Of a DNA stretch of 47,500 nucleotides, positions 10,205 through 17,378 are shown piece after piece (the first letter of the stretch is position 1; every line of letters begins with the position of its first letter). Source of the stretch: Clostridiales bacterium (GTDB taxonomy: Bacteria > Bacillota_A > Clostridia > Oscillospirales > Oscillospiraceae); NCBI GenBank assembly GCA_019410105.1, contig DXTB01000005.1, positions 1 to 47,500 on the forward strand. The letters run 5' to 3'. The notes below the pieces were generated by a model, which saw only the letters and a program-made list of their open reading frames with translations, was not told where the DNA came from and made no database searches. The translations under genes and the position numbers were made by a program.

Positions 10205-11620
10205 TCAAAGTGTGGGCACGATGGCGGCCACCTGCTCCCTGACCCAATCCAGGCTCTTGTTGGTCTCCTGGGCCAGGAATTCATAGTCCGCCTCGGTGGG
10301 GGTGGCCGTATAGGTCTTTAGGGCCGTTTTGATGAGGGAATGGCGCATCTTGTCCAGATCCAGATCCCTGACCTGGAACTGATAGGGATCGGCGGGCAGG
10401 ATCACGCTGACGCCGGGCACCTCCTCACCGGGCTTGCCAAAGCGCACCTCGATGCCGTTCTCCCGGGCAAAGTCCAGCTGGGGCTGCACGTGCTTGCCCG
10501 CGCCGGTGTACTCGGTCTCGCTGACTACCAGGATCTGATCCTCCGGCAGCTCCTGAGCCAGGCAGAAGGCGGCGGCCAGAGAGGTATTTCCGGCGGGGCC
10601 GCGCTCCAGGCCCTCCAGGTTTGCCAGCAGCTCGGTGATGCACATAACTTCGCCCTGCGTCACGGTGACATAGCGATCCATGTAGCGCAGGGGACGGGCG
10701 GCAGAACGGGGCACGTCGGAGCGATCCGGCCAGTTGGCAAACGGGACGCCGAAGCCGGTATGGCCGGTGGTACAGGACTTCCGGTTGAACTGGGTGTCGG
10801 AGGCCATGTGCAGGCCGGTCAGATCAATTGAGGCGGCTACGATCTGCGTATGGCCGGCCCCCGCCTTCCGCAGGCCCCGGGCGGTGCCGGTAACCATGCC
10901 GCCGCCGGCATTGGTGCACACAACCATGTCGGGATCCCTGCCGAACTGGGCGCGGCACTGAAGGGCAATCTCATGGCCCAGTGTTTCGATGCCGGCGATG
11001 CCGAAGGGGGAATAGAGGGAAGCATTGAAGAAGCCGGTGTCCTCCAGCAGGGAGAGGGACTCATAGAAGAGCTCGGGGCCCACGGTGATCTGCACCACCT
11101 CGGCCCCCATGGCCTCGCAGGCCCGGGCCTTCTCAATGATCTCGGGCTGGCCCACCTCCCGGGAGTCGTAGGCCTCCTGGACGATGATGCACTTGAGGCC
11201 CTGCATCGCGGCCTGGGAGGCCACGGCGGCGCCGTAGTTGCCGGAGGTCGCGGCGATGACGCCCTTATAGCCGTGAGCCTTGGCAAAGGCCACCGCACAG
11301 GCGGCCCGGCGGGCCTTAAAGGAGCCGGAGGGGTTGGTCATCTCATCCTTCACACAGATGGTGGCGCCATAGCCGGGCCTGGCGCACTTGCGGGCCAGGG
11401 CGGTCAGGTTCCGCAGCGTGAAGAGCGGGGTATTGCCCACTCCGGTCAGCCCCTGCACCCGTTCTACCTCCTCCATGGAGAACCCCGTAGAGGACATCAT
11501 CTTCTCGTAGTCAAAGGCGATGGAGCCGCTCTCAAAGGCGGAGAAATCCATGCCCAGGGCCTTCTTCATAATTTCGCCCTTGCGGCTCATCACGGAGGCG
11601 TAATCCTTTGCCAGTGCCAT
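10205..11620 (-). CDS. ortB: 2-amino-4-ketopentanoate thiolase, beta subunit
   Basis: PLP-dependent subunit of the enzyme that splits 2-amino-4-ketopentanoate with CoA into acetyl-CoA and D-alanine. The 471-aa protein has the threonine-synthase/tryptophan-synthase-beta fold. The PLP lysine lies in NPSGSFKARRA (about 96-106), a glycine-rich phosphate loop is CTNAGGGMVTGTARG, and AATSGNYGAAVASQA is the substrate-side loop. The start is ATG 11620, with GGAGG 9 nt upstream inside ortA; the ATG overlaps the ortA stop (TGATG), so synthesis of the two subunits is coupled. Context makes the thiolase assignment much stronger than generic threonine synthase. Confidence 0.95.
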   Translation of the reverse strand: MALAKDYASVMSRKGEIMKKALGMDFSAFESGSIAFDYEKMMSSTGFSMEEVERVQGLTGVGNTPLFTLRNLTALARKCARPGYGATICVKDEMTNPSGSFKARRAACAVAFAKAHGYKGVIAATSGNYGAAVASQAAMQGLKCIIVQEAYDSREVGQPEIIEKARACEAMGAEVVQITVGPELFYESLSLLEDTGFFNASLYSPFGIAGIETLGHEIALQCRAQFGRDPDMVVCTNAGGGMVTGTARGLRKAGAGHTQIVAASIDLTGLHMASDTQFNRKSCTTGHTGFGVPFANWPDRSDVPRSAARPLRYMDRYVTVTQGEVMCITELLANLEGLERGPAGNTSLAAAFCLAQELPEDQILVVSETEYTGAGKHVQPQLDFARENGIEVRFGKPGEEVPGVSVILPADPYQFQVRDLDLDKMRHSLIKTALKTYTATPTEADYEFLAQETNKSLDWVREQVAAIVPTL

Positions 11621-11919
11621 CACTTATCACCTCCATACAGGAATGCTCTGTAATTGCGGTCGATCTGCACCAGCTCGGGCACGCACTTGCCATAGCTGTG
11701 GGTGTAATAGGGGTCGACCTCCACCAGCGTGCCGGTCTCCACCCGGTCTGCGGCCGTGGTGACCTGCACCTCGTCGCCCAGATTGGCGTCGGCCGCTAGG
11801 AATCCCTTTGTCCACATCACCAGCGGGGTATTTCTGGTGTCCTCAGGATCCTGAGGGGCACGCTGGCCCACTGGAAGCAGGATCTTCTTAATCCGTACCC
11901 ATGTTCCTTTTTGAACCAT
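11620..11919 (-). CDS. ortA: 2-amino-4-ketopentanoate thiolase, alpha subunit
   Basis: Small partner (99 aa) of OrtB in CoA-dependent cleavage of 2-amino-4-ketopentanoate. It is a compact beta-rich protein with VQKGTWVRIKKILL at the start, RAPQDPEDTRNTPLVMWTKG in the middle and a conserved GTLVEVDPYYTHSYGKCVPEL near 63-83. No cofactor motif is visible, as expected for the alpha subunit. It follows ord after an 80-bp gap and overlaps ortB by one base. Length and position match the known ord-ortA-ortB order of amino-acid-fermenting Clostridia. Confidence 0.94.
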   Translation of the reverse strand: MVQKGTWVRIKKILLPVGQRAPQDPEDTRNTPLVMWTKGFLAADANLGDEVQVTTAADRVETGTLVEVDPYYTHSYGKCVPELVQIDRNYRAFLYGGDK

Positions 11920-12000
11920 TTCACAGCTTCCTTTCTCCGCGGGTCCGGAGGAGAAAGCTCCTCCGGGCCCGTAACCGTTTCAAGTCGATTGGACGGTTCC

Positions 12001-13062
12001 TTACTTCACCAGCTTGCAGTCCTCGTCGATCATGTCCCGCATGTCGCCCATGATGGCGTGGGGCACGGGGATGTCGACCATGGTTTTCAGGCCGGGACGG
12101 GCGTTGATCACGTGGGGGATGCAGTTCATGATCATGGCCATGGTGCCGATTCCGCCCTCGATCTCGGGAGTATTGACCATGTTGACCGGGGGAATGCCCT
12201 GAATTTCCACATAGTCGCCGGTATGGATGCCCACCTGCTCGGGTTCGATCTGCTGAGGGTGGTCCATTTCGATCTTCACCTGGCCGTCCACGGTGCCCCA
12301 GCCCTTCATGGCAACGCCCGCCACATGGCCGGCGGCGGCAAAGCCATAGGGGGACTTGCGGTCCACGTCGGTGACGATGGGCTCCATGTCCTGCTCGAAT
12401 TTATCCAGCTTCCAGCCCAGAGCGTCGGTGATCATGCGGATGGACTCGGCAAAGCCCACGTGGCCGGTCATGGTGCCCGCGGCCTTCCGCTTCTCAAATT
12501 CGGCCACCTCCAGGCCGATACCCTGCTCCTCCATGACGGCGGGGCCGAAGGGAGACAGGCTGTTCACCCGGCGGGAGACGATGTGATCCACGCTCTCGCA
12601 GGCGCCGGTCCACAGGATGACCAGCAGATCCATGATAAGGCCGGGGTTGATGCCGGTGCCCAGCACGGTGACGCCGTTCCTCCTGGCGATCTCGTCCAGC
12701 TTGGCCGCCAGCTCAGGCTCCTGGGCCTGGGGATAAGCCATCTCCTCGGCGGAGGTGATGACGTTCATGCCCCGCTCCATAACAAACACCAGTTTGTCAT
12801 AGACATCACGGGTAAAGGAGTTGGTGCACACCACCACGATATCGGCGGCGCCGGGCCGGATGACCTCCTCGGCGGTGCCCACGATCACGTCCTCGCGGTC
12901 GCCGCGCTCAATGCCGGGCACCACGTCATACAGGCTCTTGCCCAGCTTGGCGCCGATGTCGATGGCGCCCACAATATCCACGCCCTGCTTTTTGCAGAGC
13001 ATCTTGCCGATGCCGCCGCCCATGGCGCCCAGTCCCCAGAGAATTACCTTCACATTTTTCAT
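12001..13062 (-). CDS. ord: 2,4-diaminopentanoate dehydrogenase
   Basis: NAD(P)-dependent oxidative deamination of 2,4-diaminopentanoate to 2-amino-4-ketopentanoate and ammonia. The 353-aa protein opens with a Rossmann dinucleotide motif (WGLGAMGGGIGKML, about 8-21) and continues with the dihydrodipicolinate-reductase-like VVVCTNSF and GTGINPGLIMD blocks seen in Ord enzymes. The start is ATG 13062, where homology begins, with AAGGA about 10 nt upstream; the longer open frame up to 13335 runs through the promoter and is rejected. It is the first gene after the sigma-54 promoter, with a predicted leader of about 57 nt. Confidence 0.95.
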   Translation of the reverse strand: MKNVKVILWGLGAMGGGIGKMLCKKQGVDIVGAIDIGAKLGKSLYDVVPGIERGDREDVIVGTAEEVIRPGAADIVVVCTNSFTRDVYDKLVFVMERGMNVITSAEEMAYPQAQEPELAAKLDEIARRNGVTVLGTGINPGLIMDLLVILWTGACESVDHIVSRRVNSLSPFGPAVMEEQGIGLEVAEFEKRKAAGTMTGHVGFAESIRMITDALGWKLDKFEQDMEPIVTDVDRKSPYGFAAAGHVAGVAMKGWGTVDGQVKIEMDHPQQIEPEQVGIHTGDYVEIQGIPPVNMVNTPEIEGGIGTMAMIMNCIPHVINARPGLKTMVDIPVPHAIMGDMRDMIDEDCKLVK

Positions 13063-13129
13063 GCTGCATTCATCCTTTCCGTTACAGGTCGTGTGGTTCA
13101 GGTTCTGTGTCCTGTCTGCGGATAGAAAA

Positions 13130-13146
13130 AGCAAAGGGTGTGCCAG
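13130..13146 (-). promoter_or_regulatory. sigma-54 (-24/-12) promoter of the ornithine operon
   Basis: On the minus strand 13146-13130 reads CTGGCACACCCTTTGCT, matching the RpoN consensus YTGGCACGN4TTGCW at all but the G after CAC. GG and GC are separated by exactly 10 bases, as required. Predicted transcription start is about 13119. It sits between a sigma-54 activator gene and ord. Confidence 0.88.
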
Positions 13147-13307
13147 TTTTTCCGGCGCACCCTTTGATCTGTATAATATTTCAATTAAATTCTTATATTT
13201 TCCATTTATATGGACAATTAGCCGGGGTTTAGAGGACATCCACAAAATTTTATTCTGAAACGGCCTGTGAGCTGCTCTGGCAAACATGCACCAAAACAGG
13301 TTGACAA

Positions 13308-13346
13308 GGCGCAAAAAAATGGGCATTGTGCCCACTTTTTTGCGCC
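13308..13346 (-). terminator. intrinsic terminator of the sigma-54 activator gene
   Basis: Arms 13308-13325 and 13329-13346 pair over 18 positions with one mismatch. On the minus strand the core GTGGGCA-CAA-TGCCCAT is followed by seven T, giving a bidirectional-type terminator 14 bp after the activator stop. It isolates the activator from the sigma-54 promoter. Confidence 0.85.
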
Positions 13347-13359
13347 CCCCAAGAAGCCG

Positions 13360-14757
13360 TTAATAAAGAATTCCATATTTTTTCAGCTTGTGCTGAAGGG
13401 TCTGCCGCTTCATATGCAGACAGGTTGCGCACTGGGATACGTTCCCCCGGCAGCGGTCGAACATGGTGCGTATCGTTTCCTCCTCAATGCGCTCGATATA
13501 GTCCTGCAGGGACTCGCCCGCCTGAAAGTCTGTGCCACGCCGGTCCACGGCCTTGCCGGGCGCGGGCAGGTCCAGGAGCTCTGTTGTAAAGCCGCTGTCC
13601 CCATCCATCATGAACATGGCCTGGATCAGGATGTTCTCCAATTCCCGGACGTTTCCCGGGTAGTCGTATTCCATGAGCTGGCGCAGCACATCCCGCGGCA
13701 GCTCCGACAGGCGCTTTCCCATCTTCGCATGGTGCTTTTCAATCAGCGCCTGGGCCAGATAGGGGATATCGCCCCTGCGTTCCCGCAGGGGCGGAATATT
13801 CAGGGTGACCACGCTGAGGCGGTAGTATAGGTCCTGACGGAGTTTTCCCTGGCGGATCAGGTCGACAGGGTCTTCATTTACAGTAGTGATTACCCGGACA
13901 TCCACCGGAATATCCTCTGAGCCCCCAACCCGCCGGATGTAGGACTCCTGCAAGACCCGGAGCAGCTTGCTCTGGAGCTCATAGGGCATGGAGTTCAGCT
14001 CATCCAGCAGGAGCGTACCGTGGTTGGCCAGCTCAAACAGGCCCGCCCGGTCCACCGCTCCGGTGAACCCGCCCTTGGCGGTGCCGAACAGAAGCCCCTC
14101 CAGCAGGTTGCTGGGCAGGGCCGCGCAGTTCTGCGCAATAAAGGGCTTCCCGCTCCGCGTTCCACCGTAGTGGATGCTCTGGGCGAACAGCTCCTTTCCC
14201 GTGCCCGTCTCCCCGTAGATCAGCACCGGCATGTCGTTTTGCGCCGCCCGCTTGGCCCGCTCCATGCTCTTCTGGAACTTGGGATCACGCCCGATCAGAT
14301 CGGAAAAGTGATAGCGTTTGAGCTTCTGTTTTTTGGATGTCTCCTGCGTCCCCACCTGACTTTGCAGATGGGCCAGCCGGTCGCACAGCTCCGACAGCTG
14401 AGTTACGTCATTGGCTACCTCGATCACGGCGAGCAGCTTCCCGTCGGCATCTTTGACCGGAATGGTAGTATTAATGGTATGAATATATTTGCCGCTGGCG
14501 TTGATGTACCGCTGCGGCTGATTGACGGTGGATGCCCCGGCCTGGAGCGCACGGTAAATCGTACTGGACTCCAGATCCATGTGAGAAAACGCATCCTCAA
14601 AACGCCGGCCGACCACATCTGCCGGCTCCATCTGTTCCATCCTGGCCATAACGGAATTGTAAAAAATGGAGGTCCCCTGCCCGGCCACAATATGAACCCC
14701 TTCATTCAAAAGGCCTAAGAGCGCCGACAGGATCTCCTTATATTCATTTTCACGCAC
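13360..14757 (-). CDS. PAS-domain sigma-54-dependent transcriptional activator
   Basis: Enhancer-binding protein of the NtrC/RocR class, 465 aa. It has an N-terminal PAS sensor at about 8-120 (IFYNSVMARMEQMEP ... VIEVANDVTQL), a linker, an AAA+ domain and a C-terminal Fis-type HTH (RGNVSQCATCLHMKRQTLQHKL). Walker A GETGTGKE is at about 182-189, Walker B LLLDE at about 249-253, and the sigma-54 contact loop reads GGFTGA at about 229-234 instead of GAFTGA. I start it at GTG 14757, which has GGGAG at 8 nt; the open frame to 14841 lacks a ribosome site and crosses the likely promoter. It faces the sigma-54 promoter of ord, so it is the probable activator in response to ornithine, arginine or a related signal (inference). 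Confidence 0.93.
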   Translation of the reverse strand: MRENEYKEILSALLGLLNEGVHIVAGQGTSIFYNSVMARMEQMEPADVVGRRFEDAFSHMDLESSTIYRALQAGASTVNQPQRYINASGKYIHTINTTIPVKDADGKLLAVIEVANDVTQLSELCDRLAHLQSQVGTQETSKKQKLKRYHFSDLIGRDPKFQKSMERAKRAAQNDMPVLIYGETGTGKELFAQSIHYGGTRSGKPFIAQNCAALPSNLLEGLLFGTAKGGFTGAVDRAGLFELANHGTLLLDELNSMPYELQSKLLRVLQESYIRRVGGSEDIPVDVRVITTVNEDPVDLIRQGKLRQDLYYRLSVVTLNIPPLRERRGDIPYLAQALIEKHHAKMGKRLSELPRDVLRQLMEYDYPGNVRELENILIQAMFMMDGDSGFTTELLDLPAPGKAVDRRGTDFQAGESLQDYIERIEEETIRTMFDRCRGNVSQCATCLHMKRQTLQHKLKKYGILY

Positions 14758-14821
14758 TATGATATCTCCCAGTACACGCTGTGCCTCTCTTTTGCGAGAG
14801 CCCGTAAAAGTAATCAAAGCT

Positions 14822-14851
14822 AATATAACATATAAAGTCACAGAATTTCAA
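14822..14851 (-). promoter_or_regulatory. probable sigma-A promoter of the sigma-54 activator
   Basis: Minus-strand TTGAAA (14851-14846), 18 bp, then TATATT (14827-14822). The stretch is AT-rich and about 65 bp upstream of the chosen GTG start. Moderate match only. Confidence 0.5.
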
Positions 14852-15109
14852 CGTAAGATTTTGACCACTTGAAAAACCCGGCTGGAGGCAGATGACGCTT
14901 AAGACCACACCGTGCGGGCAGCCATAACTCGGAGGCAAAAGAGGATAGTATGCGCAGCAGCCGGAAAATCCGCTCCGGATTTGATGCCGGCGGGCAATTT
15001 TATTTGGTCTAATCAAATAACTTTTTTAGCTGTTACAAATTCTTTTCAATCTGGATCGGGCAGGGAAAACACCGTATCCTCTATGCACAATGATGACAGT
15101 CAAAATAGA

Positions 15110-15149
15110 AAGAAACCTGTCTTTGACCGAAGTCAAAAACAGGTTTCTT
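15110..15149. repeat. 18-bp stem-loop with CGAA loop
   Basis: AAGAAACCTGT (15110-15120) pairs with 15139-15149 and TTTGAC (15122-15127) with GTCAAA (15132-15137), with one internal mismatch and loop CGAA. It lies head-on between the activator promoter and the 15.3-16.4 kb gene. Confidence 0.7.
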
Positions 15150-15202
15150 CGCCGGGTGATGGCTACAAAAAGGATGCAGTGGTTGCAGGTCTGCACCAAA
15201 AA

Positions 15203-15237
15203 CCAAATCGCAACCCAGCAAAGCGGTTGCGGTTTGG
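15203..15237 (+). repeat. palindromic element, copy 1
   Basis: Arms CCAAATCGCAACC (15203-15215) and GGTTGCGGTTTGG (15225-15237) with a 9-base loop CAGCAAAGC. The same element, in the same orientation and with the same loop length, recurs at 16887-16921; differences preserve pairing. Both copies are followed by A/G-rich GGAAAGGAG-like sequence. Confidence 0.75.
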
Positions 15238-15328
15238 AAAGGAGCCGCGGACGATATGACATCCGCGGCGACATGTCCTGTGTTGATAAAAAATGCACTT
15301 TGATAAGGGCTTGGGATTAAGGTTGATT

Positions 15329-16447
15329 CTATAAAGAAAACCGTTTGAATTCCTCAAGTGTCGCTTCAAGTATCTGTCTGTTTTCGTGCTCAGGCTTTAA
15401 ATACTGTTGCATTTCTTCAAATATCTGATCGAGATTTTGCAGGTCTGAGTCTGTATATATTAAAGTAAAAATATTAAACTTTCGGTAATATTCTTTGTGC
15501 TTCTGCATCTCTTTTTCAAAATTGGCTCTGGCCTCTAAATTGATTTCTTTTTGATTTTTTTCCTTTGTCCTGGATAAGTACCCATGTGTTGACCAGGGAG
15601 AAAATTCAAATCCCTGTTTCTGCAATGTATAGGGATTAATAATCGTGAAATCCAACCGATACCTGTGCTGTGTCTGAAGACCGCCATATCGCAATTCTGG
15701 GATCAAGAGCGGAATTTCGTATGGCTGCTTGCTGCTTAACACCAACTCGCAATACTTTTTGGCAATCTCCATTTCATAGGGTGATCTCGTTTGTCGAACC
15801 ATAGTATTTTGAAAAAATACCAGGTATTGTTCTATCGTAAAAAACTCTATTCTTTGCGGTGAATGGGGAACGACAAGTCCTGTCTCCAGGACATGTCCGA
15901 TGGTCCAGTAGTTTGGTTTAAAATGTCGAATTTCACTGACATCGTTTTCCCATTCTCCATTTTTAAAACGAGGGGTGATGAGAAGTCCGTAGCTTGCATT
16001 TGTTTGCCCAATCCAAAGTGCTGCTTCTTCCTTTTTAGGGCGTTTTTTTGCCAAGGCATCGCAGTTGCGCCAATATGTGCGCTTTAAAAAAAGAGTCACA
16101 TATTCTAAGAGTTCCGGATCACTTGTCAGTTGCTGCTGAAACTTATACGCCGCCCTGGATGCCTCTTTTCCCGCATCGACGGTCTTTATGTGGTTTATAA
16201 GCCCCTGGAACCAACGGGCGGCAAATTCCTCAGGTGAGCTTATCACGTTATCTGTAACATTAAGATACGTCGTGTGCTTCCCTCCGATTTTTGCGTGGAG
16301 GGATAATTGCTGAGATTTGAAGTCATCTGGATTGTCTTTGCTGAAGGCATGGCGCCGCAAGATACTAGGAAGCAGTGCGTCCAGTTGACATGTTAGCTGC
16401 GCAATCTGTTCTTTTTTCTGTCGCGCAAACCACTGCTTTCCTGTCAT
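15329..16447 (-). CDS. hypothetical protein, possible PD-(D/E)xK-like nuclease
   Basis: A 372-aa protein I do not recognise. It is hydrophilic, has no signal peptide or membrane segment, and its codon use is clearly AT-richer than the surrounding genes. Around 250-290 it reads IPELRYGGLQTQ ... RYRLDFTII ... GFEFSPWSTHGY: an acidic/beta/LDF/E-x-S order that resembles restriction-like nuclease cores, with E251, D266 and E281 as possible metal ligands. This is a guess from pattern only. ATG 16447 has AAAGGG 8 nt upstream; an earlier in-frame GTG (16456) is less likely. It stands alone, flanked on both sides by hairpin-rich sequence with two copies of one palindrome, which suggests a mobile or defence-type cassette. 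Confidence 0.7.
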   Translation of the reverse strand: MTGKQWFARQKKEQIAQLTCQLDALLPSILRRHAFSKDNPDDFKSQQLSLHAKIGGKHTTYLNVTDNVISSPEEFAARWFQGLINHIKTVDAGKEASRAAYKFQQQLTSDPELLEYVTLFLKRTYWRNCDALAKKRPKKEEAALWIGQTNASYGLLITPRFKNGEWENDVSEIRHFKPNYWTIGHVLETGLVVPHSPQRIEFFTIEQYLVFFQNTMVRQTRSPYEMEIAKKYCELVLSSKQPYEIPLLIPELRYGGLQTQHRYRLDFTIINPYTLQKQGFEFSPWSTHGYLSRTKEKNQKEINLEARANFEKEMQKHKEYYRKFNIFTLIYTDSDLQNLDQIFEEMQQYLKPEHENRQILEATLEEFKRFSL

Positions 16448-16785
16448 AACAGCCACCCTTTACACATTTTTCTCCCAGAGTATTGCTGTAATTATATCAA
16501 GTATTCCTATTTTATGCAACTCAATATTAATCTAATGTGGTTATGACACAGGGGGCAGATTCCAAAAATCTTCCATTTTGTATTTCGATTTCAGCTCGTT
16601 TGCACTTTCATGCCTCATCTCCGAAGTGAATACAGAAATAGCTGAAAGTCCTGTCATGATAAGGCTTTCAGCTATACCCCCCTATCCGCCAGTCTCATGT
16701 AAACTGTTCGAATTGGGTGGGGGCATTCAAAAACCTTGGCGCAGGCGGAATTCACTTCCGCCGGGTATGTGAAGTCCTCACGGTA

Positions 16786-16829
16786 TGCATAAAAATAACC
16801 ACACCGAAAGGTGTGGTTATTTTTATGCA
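16786..16829. repeat. 20-bp perfect stem with GAAA tetraloop
   Basis: Arms 16786-16805 and 16810-16829 pair without mismatch around a GAAA (GNRA) loop. The lower stem is A/T-rich on both sides, so it could terminate in either direction; no gene ends close by on the plus strand. Confidence 0.75.
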
Positions 16830-16885
16830 AATAACGGTTAAAACCGATATTTCTGCAAAATCGAAAAACGCCGCAGAGCGGCGAT

Positions 16886-16922
16886 CCCAAATCACAACCC
16901 AGCGCAGCGGTTGTGATTTGGG
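16886..16922 (+). repeat. palindromic element, copy 2
   Basis: Arms CCCAAATCACAACC (16886-16899) and GGTTGTGATTTGGG (16909-16922), 9-base loop CAGCGCAGC. Compared with copy 1 (15203-15237), one G-C pair has become A-T and one T-G wobble has become T-A, so pairing is kept while the sequence changes. Confidence 0.75.
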
Positions 16923-16965
16923 AAGGAGGAGCAGCAAAATAAATGCGCTCTGACTTTTTAAAAAA

Positions 16966-16997
16966 GTCGGAGCAAACGATTTGACGTTTGCTCCGAC
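16966..16997. repeat. 13-bp perfect stem-loop
   Basis: GTCGGAGCAAACG (16966-16978) pairs with CGTTTGCTCCGAC (16985-16997), loop ATTTGA. It lies about 80 bp beyond the 3' end of the immunity-like gene (17081) and could end its transcript, though T-rich sequence is weak on the minus strand. Confidence 0.6.
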
Positions 16998-17080
16998 GTG
17001 GTCTGAGTGTCATGAAAGGATCTGTGGAAAATACAGTAATATCAATGGTTTGTAAACGGGAAGCAAGGAGTTTTATCCAA

Positions 17081-17377
17081 TCAAATCATATAATCGGAAA
17101 TATCCTCCGCCTTTTTCCCTTTTTCTAATGCATCAAACTGCGCCTTGATTTGCTCATTCCGTTTAACATTCATGCCATTAGGAAGATATTTAAGGTCCTC
17201 TTCCTTGATGTCGATCTCTGCAATATCGTTTTTCTCACCGTATTGCGGGAAATTGACCAGCCAATAACCGTCTACTTCTTGTTCATAACAGATCCAACCC
17301 TGCATTCCTTTGTGTACGCCTTCCCGGGCATAGCTTTCTTTTTCCACAATCACTTCAACACAATCCATCATCTGCAT
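17081..17377 (-). CDS. small acidic protein, probable immunity/antitoxin partner
   Basis: A 98-aa acidic protein. The core (VEVIVEKESYAREGVHKGMQG, then a WLVNFPQYG-type strand and EEDLKYLP) resembles the small beta-barrel DUF4926-like immunity proteins of polymorphic toxin systems; the match is by eye. I start it at ATG 17377, which has GGAGG 8 nt upstream, a site that lies within the last codons of the preceding gene; an in-frame GTG at 17386 would overlap that gene. The one-base gap to the upstream toxin-like gene implies translational coupling, the usual arrangement of toxin and immunity. Function is inferred. Confidence 0.65.
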   Translation of the reverse strand: MQMMDCVEVIVEKESYAREGVHKGMQGWICYEQEVDGYWLVNFPQYGEKNDIAEIDIKEEDLKYLPNGMNVKRNEQIKAQFDALEKGKKAEDISDYMI

Positions 17378-17378
17378 T

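Larger units (their letters stand above)
14852..15328. other. non-coding stretch with strong hairpins
   Basis: No credible gene is visible on either strand. It holds a long stem-loop (15110-15149), one copy of a palindromic element (15203-15237) and a short inverted repeat (CCGCGGA/TCCGCGG, 15244-15268). The small open frames here cross these hairpins and lack ribosome sites. Confidence 0.6.
16448..17080. other. hairpin-rich non-coding stretch
   Basis: No convincing gene. Successive stem-loops are visible: 16639-16674 (10 bp), 16744-16762 (7 bp), 16786-16829 (20 bp), 16869-16883 (6 bp), 16886-16922 (14 bp) and 16966-16997 (13 bp). Tiny open frames through this stretch follow the hairpins and have no family signature. 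Confidence 0.6.

Noticed and set aside
13279..13294. Second sigma-54-like element, TTGGTGCATGTTTGCC on the minus strand
   Set aside because: GG and GC are 9 bases apart, not 10, and the site lies close to the activator's terminator; the site at 13130-13146 fits far better.
12001..13335. Longer form of the diaminopentanoate dehydrogenase reading
   Set aside because: The extra 91 residues cross the sigma-54 promoter and lack homology; ATG 13062 has the ribosome site and the Rossmann start.
16672..17013. Small open frames in the hairpin-rich gap
   Set aside because: They read straight through perfect palindromes, have no ribosome sites and no conserved pattern.
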